Source of the DNA: Bacillota bacterium
GTDB taxonomy: Bacteria > Bacillota > UBA4882 > UBA10575
DNA length: 33,014 nt
Assembly: GCA_012838955.1 (NCBI GenBank)
Contig: DUOH01000008.1
Span: 1 to 33,014, forward strand
Direction of reading: 5' to 3'
Position 1 is the first letter of the stretch. Each line of letters begins with the position of its first letter. Below the pieces are notes generated by a model. That model ran no database searches. It worked only from the letters and a program-made list of their open reading frames with translations, and was not told the origin of the DNA. Below are positions 25,201 to 33,014 of this stretch, one piece after another. Both the position numbers and the translations under genes were made by a program.

Positions 25201-26919
25201 ATGCGGAAAGGTATACCGGCCTCCCCCGGAATTGCCATCGGTCGAGCCTATGTGTTAATCAAAAAGGAAGATCTGGTCGTCAAGAAAGAAATTACGGATC
25301 CGGCAGCAGAAAAAGCCCGTTTTTATCAGGCTTTAGCCGAGACCAAAGCCCATGTCGACGCGCTGATCAAAGCAGCCCAGGAAAGTGGGAGAAGAGAGTC
25401 GGCCGAGATCTTCGCCGCCCATCGCTTACTCCTGGAAGACCCGGATTTAATCAAAACAGTTGACGCCCGGATCGAGCAGGAAAAGGTCAATGCCGAATTC
25501 GCCCTGGAGACCACCCTCAACTACTACATCAACCTCTTAAATCAAACGGATAACGTGTACATGAAAGAAAGAGTCGCTGATCTGAAAGATCTGGGCCGAC
25601 AGATCCTCCATTTCCTTTTGGGTAAAAAACCCCTGGCCGAGATTGATTTGGAAGAAGAGTGCATCATCGTCGCCAGCGAGCTGGCGCCCTCCGACACCGG
25701 CCGCCTGGATCCGGAGAAGGTACAAGGGTTCCTCACCGAACTGGGGGGACCAACCTCCCACACGGCCATCATCGCCCGCTCCTTGGAGATTCCCGCTGTG
25801 GTCGGGATGGACGGGATTACGACTGACGTCAAAGACGGTGACTTGCTGATTGTCGACGGACAGCAGGGCACGGTCTACATCAATCCCCCGCCGGAAGTAT
25901 TAGAAGAGTACCGGCGGAAACAAGAAGCGCAAGTAAAAGAGAGAAAGGCACTGACTGCAGTGAAAAGCCTCCCCTCCCAGACCCGGGACGGTCAAGAACT
26001 CAACCTCCTGGCCAATGTGGGGGAACCTTGGGAGCTCTCCAAAGCCGTAGAATACAGCGCTGACGGGATCGGATTGTTCCGTACGGAATTCTTGTTTATG
26101 AACAAAGAAAGACTGCCTTCCGAAGACGAACAGTTTGAAGCCTACAAAGAAGCGCTGCAAAAGATGGAGGGAAAACCGGTGACCATCCGGACCCTGGATA
26201 TCGGGGGCGATAAGAAACTCCCCTACTTGCCCCTTATCGATGAGTTAAACCCCTTCTTGGGCCACCGGGCGATTAGACTGTGTCTTCAGGAAAAAGAGTT
26301 ATTTAGAACCCAGCTACGCGCATTATACCGGGCTTCCCTCTACGGCCAGCTGCGCATCATGTTCCCCATGATCTCCGGGATTGAAGAGTTCCGGACGGCA
26401 CGCGCTTTCGCGGAGGAAGTAAGGTCCGAATTGACCAAGGAAGGCTTCCAACTGGGCCGGGTCCCCATCGGAATCATGGTGGAGATCCCCTCCACCGCCA
26501 TCCTGGCGGATCTCTTTGCCAAAGAAGCCGACTTCTTCAGTATCGGCACTAATGATCTAGTCCAGTATACTTTGGCGGTTGACAGGATGAATGAACGCCT
26601 GGCCCATCTATACGAGCCTTTTCATCCGGCTGTCCTGCGACTGATCAAGATGGTGCTGGACGCCGGTGACCGGGCAGGAATTGAGGTCTGTATGTGCGGC
26701 GAGATGGCGGGAGACCCACATTTTACCTCGGTCTTACTCGGCTTGGGCTTACGGTCTTTCAGTATGAATCCGGGTTCTCTCTTAAAGGTCAAAAAGACGT
26801 TGAACGGTCTAACGTTGGACGAGGCAAAGGCTCTGGCGGAAAAAGTCCTGGCAATGCCGACCGCCGCAGAGATCAAAAGCATCTGCATCAACATACAGGG
26901 AAAGGATGAGATAAGATGA
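25201..26919 (+). CDS. ptsI: phosphoenolpyruvate-protein phosphotransferase (PTS enzyme I)
   Basis: Cytoplasmic enzyme that transfers phosphate from PEP to HPr, the first step for every PTS sugar. The ATG at 25201 follows AAGGAGGGG and gives 572 residues, the usual length. The phospho-His187 lies in LGGPTSHTAIIAR; the PEP-binding barrel has GIGLFRTEFLF (about 289-299), DIGGDKKLPYLPL (about 333-345), VPIGIMVEIPS and SIGTNDLVQYTLAVDR. The active-site Cys499 is in CMCGEMAGD. It overlaps ptsH by 4 nt. The order ptsI-ptsH is reversed from the common ptsHI. An antitermination leader precedes it. Confidence 0.97.
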   Translation: MRKGIPASPGIAIGRAYVLIKKEDLVVKKEITDPAAEKARFYQALAETKAHVDALIKAAQESGRRESAEIFAAHRLLLEDPDLIKTVDARIEQEKVNAEFALETTLNYYINLLNQTDNVYMKERVADLKDLGRQILHFLLGKKPLAEIDLEEECIIVASELAPSDTGRLDPEKVQGFLTELGGPTSHTAIIARSLEIPAVVGMDGITTDVKDGDLLIVDGQQGTVYINPPPEVLEEYRRKQEAQVKERKALTAVKSLPSQTRDGQELNLLANVGEPWELSKAVEYSADGIGLFRTEFLFMNKERLPSEDEQFEAYKEALQKMEGKPVTIRTLDIGGDKKLPYLPLIDELNPFLGHRAIRLCLQEKELFRTQLRALYRASLYGQLRIMFPMISGIEEFRTARAFAEEVRSELTKEGFQLGRVPIGIMVEIPSTAILADLFAKEADFFSIGTNDLVQYTLAVDRMNERLAHLYEPFHPAVLRLIKMVLDAGDRAGIEVCMCGEMAGDPHFTSVLLGLGLRSFSMNPGSLLKVKKTLNGLTLDEAKALAEKVLAMPTAAEIKSICINIQGKDEIR

Positions 26920-27191
26920 GAGAATTAAAGGTAAGGATCAAGACGGAAACCGGATTACATGCCAGACCGGCCGCGCTGGTGGTAGGAACAGCCGCTAAGT
27001 TTAAAAGTACAATCACCGTGGAAAAGCAAGGCCAGACCGCCAGCCTCCAAAGCCTGCTGGGTTTGTTGAGTCTGGCCGTGGTCCAAGGCGATGAGATCAC
27101 CATCAAGGCGGAGGGTAAAGATGAAGACAAGGCCATGGCCGCTTTAGCCAAGTACGGTCAGGTCTACGATCTATGGGAGGAATTAATTTAA
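26916..27191 (+). CDS. ptsH: phosphocarrier protein HPr
   Basis: Small phosphocarrier between EI and EIIA domains, and in Bacillota also the signal for catabolite control. His15 (TGLHARPAAL) is the EI-dependent phosphorylation site and Ser46 (ASLQSLLGLLSLAV) the HPr-kinase site, so it is a true HPr with regulatory potential. The usual NGK.ANAKS run is QGQTASLQS. At 91 residues it is a few longer than B. subtilis HPr because of the C-terminal tail. The ATG overlaps the ptsI stop (ATGA), indicating coupled translation. Confidence 0.96.
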   Translation: MRELKVRIKTETGLHARPAALVVGTAAKFKSTITVEKQGQTASLQSLLGLLSLAVVQGDEITIKAEGKDEDKAMAALAKYGQVYDLWEELI

Positions 27192-27193
27192 AG

Positions 27194-27206
27194 GGCCGAT
27201 ACGGCC
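27194..27206. terminator. short hairpin between convergent ptsH and TPR gene
   Basis: GGCCG-ATA-CGGCC forms a 5-bp GC stem in the 14-bp space between the convergent stop codons. The flanks are AT-rich but lack a proper U run in either direction. It may act as a weak bidirectional terminator; nothing better is visible nearby. Confidence 0.3.
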
Positions 27207-29371
27207 TACTCCAATCTAAACCCTTCCCAGGCTTGATCAAGCTCAGCCAGCCACCGGTCTTGTTCGGCAGGCGGCAGTAACCGGACCAATTGGATAAAGA
27301 AGACTCTGGTATGCACGGCTTGAAATTCGGAGACTTCCCGCATGGTTTGGGCATACTTCAGGTAAAACGCTAAAGCTTCTTGGCGTGCAGCCGGGTCCGC
27401 GCCTCTTACCGTCTCTAAGCACAGGTATTCCAAGTTAAACGGGGATTGCTTCAGCCAGAAATCGATTTTCTTCCCGTCCGGAAGCGCGGCCTCCTCCTGC
27501 CGTAACCCGTTTAATTCCCTGCTGATCCTGGCCGCCTTTTCACCGACTTCCTTCCCCTTCCGGACCCGGGCGAGCATACTTTGCCAGTAGGTCTGCTCCG
27601 GAAAGATGAAGGCGGCGGTCTTGGCGAAGCGGGTCAGGTGTAAGTGGTCACCGGAGAAGGCCCGCTCCACCAAGAAAGCAGTGCGCCTACTCCGGGGGAA
27701 AAGGTACCACGCGTTCAGCGCAGACCGGGCGGCCTCTTTTGCTTTTCCTGCCAACAGTAAAGCATCGGCCCGGATGATCTCCACCTCCGCCTGGAGCCAC
27801 GGTTCGATCCGCTCATCCCTGAATTCATACTTTTCCAGCCAGGAAAGGGCTTCATCTGTTTTCCCCAAGGCCAGCGCTTTTCTGGCCTGATAAAATGGGG
27901 TAATTTCCGCGGTGGGCTTTGTAACCGGGTTTTCCTCCCATTCCCGGATGGTGGCGGTCAACCCTCCCTCAAACAGGCTCATATAAGCAAAGAGCAAACT
28001 CCACATGTCCGCGTGTCTAATATATCTTTGTAAGAATAGCTCCGCTGCCAAGCCGTTCTCAAATAATTCTCTGAAATTAAGCGCGGTATAGTAAAGGAAC
28101 CAGGGCAGCTCCGCCCGCGCGCAGTTGGCATAGGCGTAAGTATGGGCGGTGATTGCTTCCTCCCAGTACCCAAGGGTCCAAAAGGCATAGCCGATCTGTT
28201 TTAATTCCGTATCAAAATGGCCGACACTTTGGAAGTAGCCACTGTTCAGGGCCGACATATAAAGCGGTATGGACTTGTCCGGCGCCCCCCTGACCCGGAA
28301 TTGAAAGGCCAACTCACTGAGGAGCGGATCATAAAAGCTGTTCTGACCGGCTTTTTCAACATAGGAAGCCACTTCTTGGAGTGAGCAGGAGTCTCCATAA
28401 TAATTTAAGCGACTATACTCCACTCGCGGGTCACCCGGCATAATCCTGGCCGCGTACTCAAGGCTGCTTTCAAAGTTGTCACGCAAGGCCTGATCCGGAC
28501 AGTAAGCCGGGACAAATTCCCGGAGTACGCAGACGACGAGATGCCCCAGGAGGGCTTTGGCCCGGCCGGTCTGTCCCCAGCACTCATCCTTCATCTGCCA
28601 ACCCCGCTGATTGGCGTACCAGAATTGCACCTCGCCGAAAGCCGGATCTCTGTGTAGAATCTTCTCATAAACCGCCCATTCTTCCGGAGAGTGCTGGTCA
28701 ACATGGAAGATCTCACCGAACCACCGCACAGTCTCCAGGTGGGCAGTCATCGGCCTGGTCAGTTCGGCGGCCAAGCCACTGGAGACCGGTTGTCCGCGGA
28801 AAGCCATCCAGTCTTGAACCATCTGTCCCATCAGGGTAAAGTAGGCTGTGGGTTTGGTGTACTCTTTTTGCCAGATCTCCCGGCCTGTATGGTCAAACAC
28901 CACCAGACTCCCTTTGTAGCCACGCTTTGTTTCGATGATCCGACCGCCCAAGGCATGCGTGCCATTCCATTTGCTAATGTAAGCGGCGATTCCCTGAGCA
29001 TCGTCCGTCCGTAAGTTTCGGGAGTCCGGATCGCTGCGGAATACATACATCGGATGATGCATTGAACAATTATCCGGTACAAAATCGAATTTAAAAGATA
29101 AGAGCGACGGAAAGGTCAGCGATTGGTTGGGATCCCCCTTCCCGTCCTGACAAAGGTAGTCAAAGGACAAGTAGACCGGGCTGAACATGTCGGCCCCTGT
29201 AAGCACGGGATGGGTAAACCACTCTTTCACCAGGCTGTCCCCATCCAATCTTTGCCGGTTCTGGGCTGGAGAATCATTAAAGACCGAAGTCTTCTGGCTA
29301 GCTGCTCCTGCCGCGCTGACGGCCGAAAAAACCAGAAAACACAGGAGAAAATATACTAAGCAACGTTTCAT
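27206..29371 (-). CDS. exported TPR-like protein with a TolB-N/FlgO-like N-terminal region (function unknown)
   Basis: No specific family recognised. The 721-residue product begins with a signal peptide (MKRCLVYFLLCFLVFSAVSA, then AGA-type cleavage) and no lipobox. Residues about 130-200 (KWNGTHALGGRIIETKRGYK, then GSLVVFDHTGREIWQKEYT) look like the small alpha/beta domain that precedes TPRs in TolB-N/FlgO-like proteins. The rest is helical with degenerate TPR-like pairs (SLEYAARIMPGDPRVEYSRL, YALAYANC-type turns, ALALGKTDEALSWLEKYE, ADALLLAGKAKEAARSALNA). The start is uncertain among three consecutive ATGs (29371-29377), all behind GGAG. It follows the pseudoprotease-TPR gene by about 105 bp on the same strand, so the two probably work together outside the membrane. 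Scaffold role inferred. Confidence 0.6.
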   Translation of the reverse strand: MKRCLVYFLLCFLVFSAVSAAGAASQKTSVFNDSPAQNRQRLDGDSLVKEWFTHPVLTGADMFSPVYLSFDYLCQDGKGDPNQSLTFPSLLSFKFDFVPDNCSMHHPMYVFRSDPDSRNLRTDDAQGIAAYISKWNGTHALGGRIIETKRGYKGSLVVFDHTGREIWQKEYTKPTAYFTLMGQMVQDWMAFRGQPVSSGLAAELTRPMTAHLETVRWFGEIFHVDQHSPEEWAVYEKILHRDPAFGEVQFWYANQRGWQMKDECWGQTGRAKALLGHLVVCVLREFVPAYCPDQALRDNFESSLEYAARIMPGDPRVEYSRLNYYGDSCSLQEVASYVEKAGQNSFYDPLLSELAFQFRVRGAPDKSIPLYMSALNSGYFQSVGHFDTELKQIGYAFWTLGYWEEAITAHTYAYANCARAELPWFLYYTALNFRELFENGLAAELFLQRYIRHADMWSLLFAYMSLFEGGLTATIREWEENPVTKPTAEITPFYQARKALALGKTDEALSWLEKYEFRDERIEPWLQAEVEIIRADALLLAGKAKEAARSALNAWYLFPRSRRTAFLVERAFSGDHLHLTRFAKTAAFIFPEQTYWQSMLARVRKGKEVGEKAARISRELNGLRQEEAALPDGKKIDFWLKQSPFNLEYLCLETVRGADPAARQEALAFYLKYAQTMREVSEFQAVHTRVFFIQLVRLLPPAEQDRWLAELDQAWEGFRLE

Positions 29372-29477
29372 CATCATCAACTCCAAAAATCAGCATCCCG
29401 GAGAAGGCAAAGTATAAACCGGGGATCAAAGAAGCTTCCCTAAAAAGCGACAGTCATAGAAGATCAGTCTTCATTGG

Positions 29478-32333
29478 TTAATCACTGGTCTCCGCGGTGG
29501 AAATCACCTTCCTCAGCTCCTCCGCTCTCTCCTGATTCAACTCTTTTAAGATCCGGTACTCTTCGTCCGCAGAAGCCAGGTCACCCAGTTTTATGTAACA
29601 ACAGCCTAGATAATAATGGGTTTCTACATGGGAAGGCTCGTTCTTGGCCGCTTCTTCCAGATACACCAGGGCCGTATGATAGCGTGCCTGCAGATAATAA
29701 ATTCGGCCCATACAACAATAAGCCTCCGTATCCTCCGAGTAATACCTGGTGGTAGCCGTCTGCAAGGCCTTCATGGCTTCTGCATACTCCTGCTGTTCAA
29801 AGTAGATCAGACCCAACCTGACATAAACATCTCCAAGTGGTGTCCGGTATTCTTCTCCGGCGGCTGAGGCCTTATTATACATGGCAATGGCTTCGTCATA
29901 TTTTCGCAGTTGGCCGTAGGTCTTACCCAATCCGTAATAGACCCAAAACCGCCCCGGCCGCGCCTGGTCCCATTGCTCATAGACCGCAAGCGCTTCCTGG
30001 TACAGGCCCTGTTCGTAATAGAAATCAGCCAATGATTGATAGCCCCGTTCATAAGTTTGGTTTAAGGCGATCGACTGCTGAAAAGCGTCAACGGCCGGTG
30101 CGAACTGACCGCTCTCCGCCAACGTCAGTCCCAGGCTGCAATAGATCGTATAATTCTCCGGATCAACCTCTAAAGCTTTTTGATAATAGTTGATAGCGGT
30201 GGTATAGTCCTGTAAGGCATGATAGACATTGCCCAGGCCGTTGAGGACCGAAATATTGGCTGGCTGATAGAGCAGGGCCCTTTCATAGGTGGCAATCGCC
30301 TGCTCGTATTCTTCTTCCAGTACGTAACATTGGGCTAGATTAATATAACCCTCTATATAGTCCCTTTGTAAACTGATGACCCGTTCAAAAAGGTTGGTGG
30401 CTTCCTGAAGCCTGAACGCAGCCTGGTATGAGCGGCCCAAGCAGTAACAGACCTCAGGATCATCAGGGTTCCGTTTAAACGCTTCTTCGTAGGCGTCCAG
30501 GGCATCCCTGAACCGGTAGTTTCGCCAGTAAGCGTCACCCAGCAGCTTATAATAGTCCTTCTGGTAATAGGCTTGCGCCAGATAGCTGTGGGCCTCCGGG
30601 TACAATGGATCAATATGCAACAAAAATTCAAACATATCAATAGCCTCGGCGTACCGGCCGTCTTCGTAGTATTGTACTCCCTGCTCAAACAGGCTTTTCA
30701 TCATCTCCGGATCCAAAGCGGTCATCTTGGCGAAGGCCTGCATCGCCTCATAGGCAAAGAATTGGGTATCAGAAGCCAAGCCTAAATAGTAATAAGCCGC
30801 GGCCGACTCGGGATTATACTGTAAAAACTCTTGAAGAGCCTCTATAGCCCGGCGGTAATCTCCAAGATAAAAAGAGGAGTACCCCAACTCATACCAGGCG
30901 GCGATGAGATCAGGCTGTAATTCCAAGGCTTTTTCGTAACAGTTGATGGCTCCCCTGTAATCTTCGTTGTTATGAAAGATCAGTCCCAAATAGAGGTAGG
31001 CGACGGTCTCCTCCGGATCGATCTCCAGGATCCGTTGGAAGGTCTCTTCTGCTTCAGCATAGCGTTTCAGTTGATAGTAGAGGCTTCCCAGTTGGTAATA
31101 GGCTGGAATATACCCGGTATCTATGGTCAAAGCCAGATTATAGTATCCAATCGCCTGCTCCGGAGCCTGGAGCAGCTGATAAGTTAAGGCAATATTATAA
31201 CAGGTATGTAAATCACCCGGCTGCAACCGGTAGACCTTGATAAAGGCGGCCAGACCCTCTTCGTATTTTCCCAGCGCGCAATAGGAAAGCCCCAGATAGA
31301 AGTAGGCGTCACCATAAAACGGGTTCTTCTTGATTACTTTCTCAAACTGCTCAATCGCCTCGGTATAACGCTCCAGATTCTGCAGGACATAGCCATGTAA
31401 AAAAAGGGTGTCCACATCATCCGAACCCGCCCGGCGCATCTTCTCCAGTAAGGCCGCGGCCTGCTCATATTGGCCCAAGTTAAGCCTGACGATGAGCTCG
31501 CTATAGTTAAACGTTGCTGATTTAGTCTTCTTCACCCTTTTATTCCAGGCCTCCAGAGTCTCACTCTCCACGGCAACCACCGGCCGGTCCTTAAAATCGA
31601 GTTGCCCGGCGGGTATAATCAGGTTCTCCATCCGCCTGTCCACATCATGCAACTGCACAACGCCTATTAACTCCCCTTCGGTGTTCAGCACCGGCCCCCC
31701 GGTCAACCAGAAGGAAAAAACGTCATCGATCCCACCGTACATGCCCAGAACAGGTATGGAACTAATCCCTGCTATTCTTCTGGCAAAAATCGTCTTCTCC
31801 ACCGGAAGAGGTCCGCCCAGAAGATACGCTTCCTCCCCTTGTTCGAAGAAGAAATCAGTAAGGGGAATGCAGGCGACAGGAGCTGACAGCGCTTCAGCAG
31901 CAAGCAACACCAGATTACAGGTGGGATCCTCAGCAACGACTCGAAACTCCGTATAGGTTTCCCCGGCATACGTCTTCACCTCTATCGCAGAAGCGCCCAA
32001 ACATAGCCTCAGGTCGGTCAGGAAATATCCCTCTTCGTTAATGAAGAAACCGCTGCCCACCCCGATAACCTGTCCCTGCTTGTTATAGGCGTTGAGTATC
32101 GCCACTGCTTGCTGCCGGGCTTGGACAGCCGGAGGAATCTCCTCAAAAGCCAGGGCCGGGGCGGAACCAAATAGCAAGCCCACGGCGATCAGGTAGAGGA
32201 TGAGCGCCAGTGCCTTCCCTGACAGTTTCGGCAGAAATAATGTTGGTGTCGTGTCCGGCGCCCCAGTAGCCGCTAAAGCGCGCCTCCCGGTCAACCCGCC
32301 CATACCGCTTGGTAGATTAAGACTAATCCGCAT
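29478..32333 (-). CDS. exported trypsin-like pseudoprotease fused to about 19-20 TPR repeats
   Basis: With the ATG at 32333 (AGGTGAAAGGG just upstream; the frame extends to 32390) the protein has 951 residues. A hydrophobic signal segment at about 39-62 ends in SAPALAFEE, after an unusually long N-region. Residues about 90-235 resemble a DegP/trypsin-like domain: GSGFFINEEGYFLTD, then EDPTCNLVLLA and LTGGPVLNTEGELIGVV. The catalytic positions appear as Arg109 for His, Asn140 for Asp and Thr211 for Ser, so proteolysis is unlikely. Residues about 270-945 are 34-residue TPRs (for example AYYQLGSLYYQLKRYAEAEE) with one unit cut to about 15 residues in the middle. A surface or periplasmic scaffold is the best guess. 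Start position moderately uncertain. Confidence 0.8.
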   Translation of the reverse strand: MRISLNLPSGMGGLTGRRALAATGAPDTTPTLFLPKLSGKALALILYLIAVGLLFGSAPALAFEEIPPAVQARQQAVAILNAYNKQGQVIGVGSGFFINEEGYFLTDLRLCLGASAIEVKTYAGETYTEFRVVAEDPTCNLVLLAAEALSAPVACIPLTDFFFEQGEEAYLLGGPLPVEKTIFARRIAGISSIPVLGMYGGIDDVFSFWLTGGPVLNTEGELIGVVQLHDVDRRMENLIIPAGQLDFKDRPVVAVESETLEAWNKRVKKTKSATFNYSELIVRLNLGQYEQAAALLEKMRRAGSDDVDTLFLHGYVLQNLERYTEAIEQFEKVIKKNPFYGDAYFYLGLSYCALGKYEEGLAAFIKVYRLQPGDLHTCYNIALTYQLLQAPEQAIGYYNLALTIDTGYIPAYYQLGSLYYQLKRYAEAEETFQRILEIDPEETVAYLYLGLIFHNNEDYRGAINCYEKALELQPDLIAAWYELGYSSFYLGDYRRAIEALQEFLQYNPESAAAYYYLGLASDTQFFAYEAMQAFAKMTALDPEMMKSLFEQGVQYYEDGRYAEAIDMFEFLLHIDPLYPEAHSYLAQAYYQKDYYKLLGDAYWRNYRFRDALDAYEEAFKRNPDDPEVCYCLGRSYQAAFRLQEATNLFERVISLQRDYIEGYINLAQCYVLEEEYEQAIATYERALLYQPANISVLNGLGNVYHALQDYTTAINYYQKALEVDPENYTIYCSLGLTLAESGQFAPAVDAFQQSIALNQTYERGYQSLADFYYEQGLYQEALAVYEQWDQARPGRFWVYYGLGKTYGQLRKYDEAIAMYNKASAAGEEYRTPLGDVYVRLGLIYFEQQEYAEAMKALQTATTRYYSEDTEAYCCMGRIYYLQARYHTALVYLEEAAKNEPSHVETHYYLGCCYIKLGDLASADEEYRILKELNQERAEELRKVISTAETSD

Positions 32334-32710
32334 GTACCCTTTCACCTGCTTTACGCTAATGCATCGTACTTCTACGTTAGGCGGCATCACTTCTGTAGCG
32401 GGTAGAATACTTCCGCATTAGGCTTTTACTTTAATATTAGCAATTGAGCATTGTAAACCAACTTCCGGGGATGATCAATTTTATCGGCCAGATCCGTCTC
32501 CATATATGGCTCTGTAGGCTTTCTTAACTGTATAAGATCAAGCCCTGGCAAGGGCAGGGCAGATGGAGAAGAACAGTCGCCCCTGTCTAAGCTCACAGAC
32601 TCTTGTTTATTATGGAAATAATTCTGCATCTATCTGTAAATACCTCCAACCTGGAGCATAAGCTTTTCGGGTAAAGCGGAAGGGTTAGACGGTTTAAGGC
32701 GTCATATCTG
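32334..32710. other. gene-poor stretch upstream of the TPR pseudoprotease gene
   Basis: No convincing gene. A 67-codon minus-strand frame (32426-32629) has GGAGG 13 nt before its ATG, too far for good initiation, and a composition unlike its neighbours; I do not accept it as coding. A G/C-rich patch near 32540-32560 (GCCCTGGCAAGGGCAGGGC) can fold weakly. The promoter of the TPR gene should lie here but I cannot place it. Confidence 0.4.
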
Positions 32711-32738
32711 TATAAAGAAAAGCCCGATCCCTCGGGCT
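32711..32738 (-). terminator. intrinsic terminator on the minus strand, downstream of the IS fragment
   Basis: AGCCCGA (32721-32727) and TCGGGCT (32732-32738) form a 7-bp GC-rich stem with a 4-nt loop. In the minus direction it is followed by TTTCTTT. It would stop transcripts coming out of the transposase end and shield the TPR gene. Confidence 0.65.
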
Positions 32739-32787
32739 AATTTATAATTGATGAAGTACACACTTTATAATGCCCCCCATTGTCAAG

Positions 32788-32826
32788 ACACGAAAAAATT
32801 CTAGTAAGTTATCCTCCTTTTCGTGT
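32788..32826. repeat. inverted repeat near the end of the IS fragment
   Basis: ACACGAAAA (32788-32796) and TTTTCGTGT (32818-32826) are perfect inverted copies, 9 bp after the transposase stop codon. Just beyond is TGTCAAGACA. The element's true end cannot be fixed because only one end is in the window. The hairpin could insulate the transposase from outside transcription. Confidence 0.45.
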
Positions 32827-32834
32827 TTATATGT

Positions 32835-33014
32835 TCAGGCAACTTTATGAGCCTGCATACCGTGGTAGACCTGAGATGGGCAATTGCCTCCAATTGAAGA
32901 ATGGGGGCGATAGGTGTTGTACTCATGAATATATTGGTTTAAAGCAATCCTCAGTTCCCGCGGGATATCAAATTCATTAATGTAAACACAATCGTATTTC
33001 AAAGTGCGAAAAAA
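32835..33014 (-). mobile_element. partial IS3-type transposase (integrase-core OrfB C-terminus)
   Basis: The last 59 codons of a transposase enter from the right edge and end at TGA (32835-32837). The product contains RTLKYDCVYINEFD, IALNQYIHEYNTYRPHSSIG and NCPSQVYHG. This is the C-terminal rve-core pattern of IS3/IS150-type OrfB (LKYE..Y, YN..RPHSSLGG.TP..VY), including the final part of the region that carries the catalytic Glu. No stop or frameshift is seen in the visible part, so the element may be intact beyond the window. Confidence 0.8.

Noticed and set aside
32426-32629. 67-codon minus-strand open frame
   Set aside because: GGAGG is 13 nt from the ATG and no family pattern is visible; kept only as a note in the gene-poor stretch.

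Overview
This window looks like a chromosomal segment of an anaerobic, carbohydrate-fermenting member of the Bacillota (Firmicutes). Reasons seen in the sequence: strong GGAGG ribosome-binding sites, frequent GTG/TTG starts, sigma-A-type promoters, a complete PTS with an HPr carrying both His15 and Ser46, and a LicT/GlcT-type antiterminator. The exported solute-binding proteins have signal peptides without a convincing lipobox. That is unusual for a monoderm and hints at a diderm lineage such as Limnochordia/Hydrogenispora relatives or Halanaerobiales-like groups (inference only).

Layout. 1-1.6 kb: an SNF (NSS) sodium-dependent transporter with its own promoter and terminator. 1.8-3.4 kb: a phytoene-desaturase-like FAD oxidoreductase, preceded by what may be a TetR remnant. 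3.4-9.5 kb: a sugar operon on the minus strand, with a CUT1-type solute-binding protein, two permeases, a LacI-family regulator and a GH51 arabinofuranosidase. 9.6-17.8 kb: a second minus-strand operon, with an oligopeptide-type (Opp/Dpp) ABC transporter of five genes and a GH120 beta-xylosidase. The control regions of both operons carry two copies each of the same 14-bp palindrome (consensus TCTAAACGGTTAGA). I read the whole 3.4-17.8 kb stretch as one arabinoxylo-oligosaccharide regulon: uptake by two ABC systems, then intracellular removal of arabinose (GH51) and xylose (GH120).

17.9-20.5 kb: a truncated XRE-type HTH remnant, a Dph6-like PP-loop ATPase, a MATE exporter, and a protein-like fragment of unknown origin. 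20.6-27.2 kb: a PTS island. On the minus strand run licT, nagE-like IICB, a DUF7916-type TIM-barrel gene that appears to start at ATA, and a separate EIIA (crr). Divergently, ptsI and ptsH are on the plus strand. The leaders of nagE and ptsI each contain an antiterminator-type hairpin overlapping an intrinsic terminator, so the LicT-type protein probably controls both arms, including the general PTS enzymes.

27.2-32.4 kb: two large exported TPR proteins. The second is a trypsin-like domain in which all three catalytic residues appear replaced, fused to about 19-20 TPRs. 32.4-33.0 kb: a gene-poor stretch, then the 3' end of an IS3-type transposase that runs off the window. I see no tRNA, rRNA or CRISPR array.
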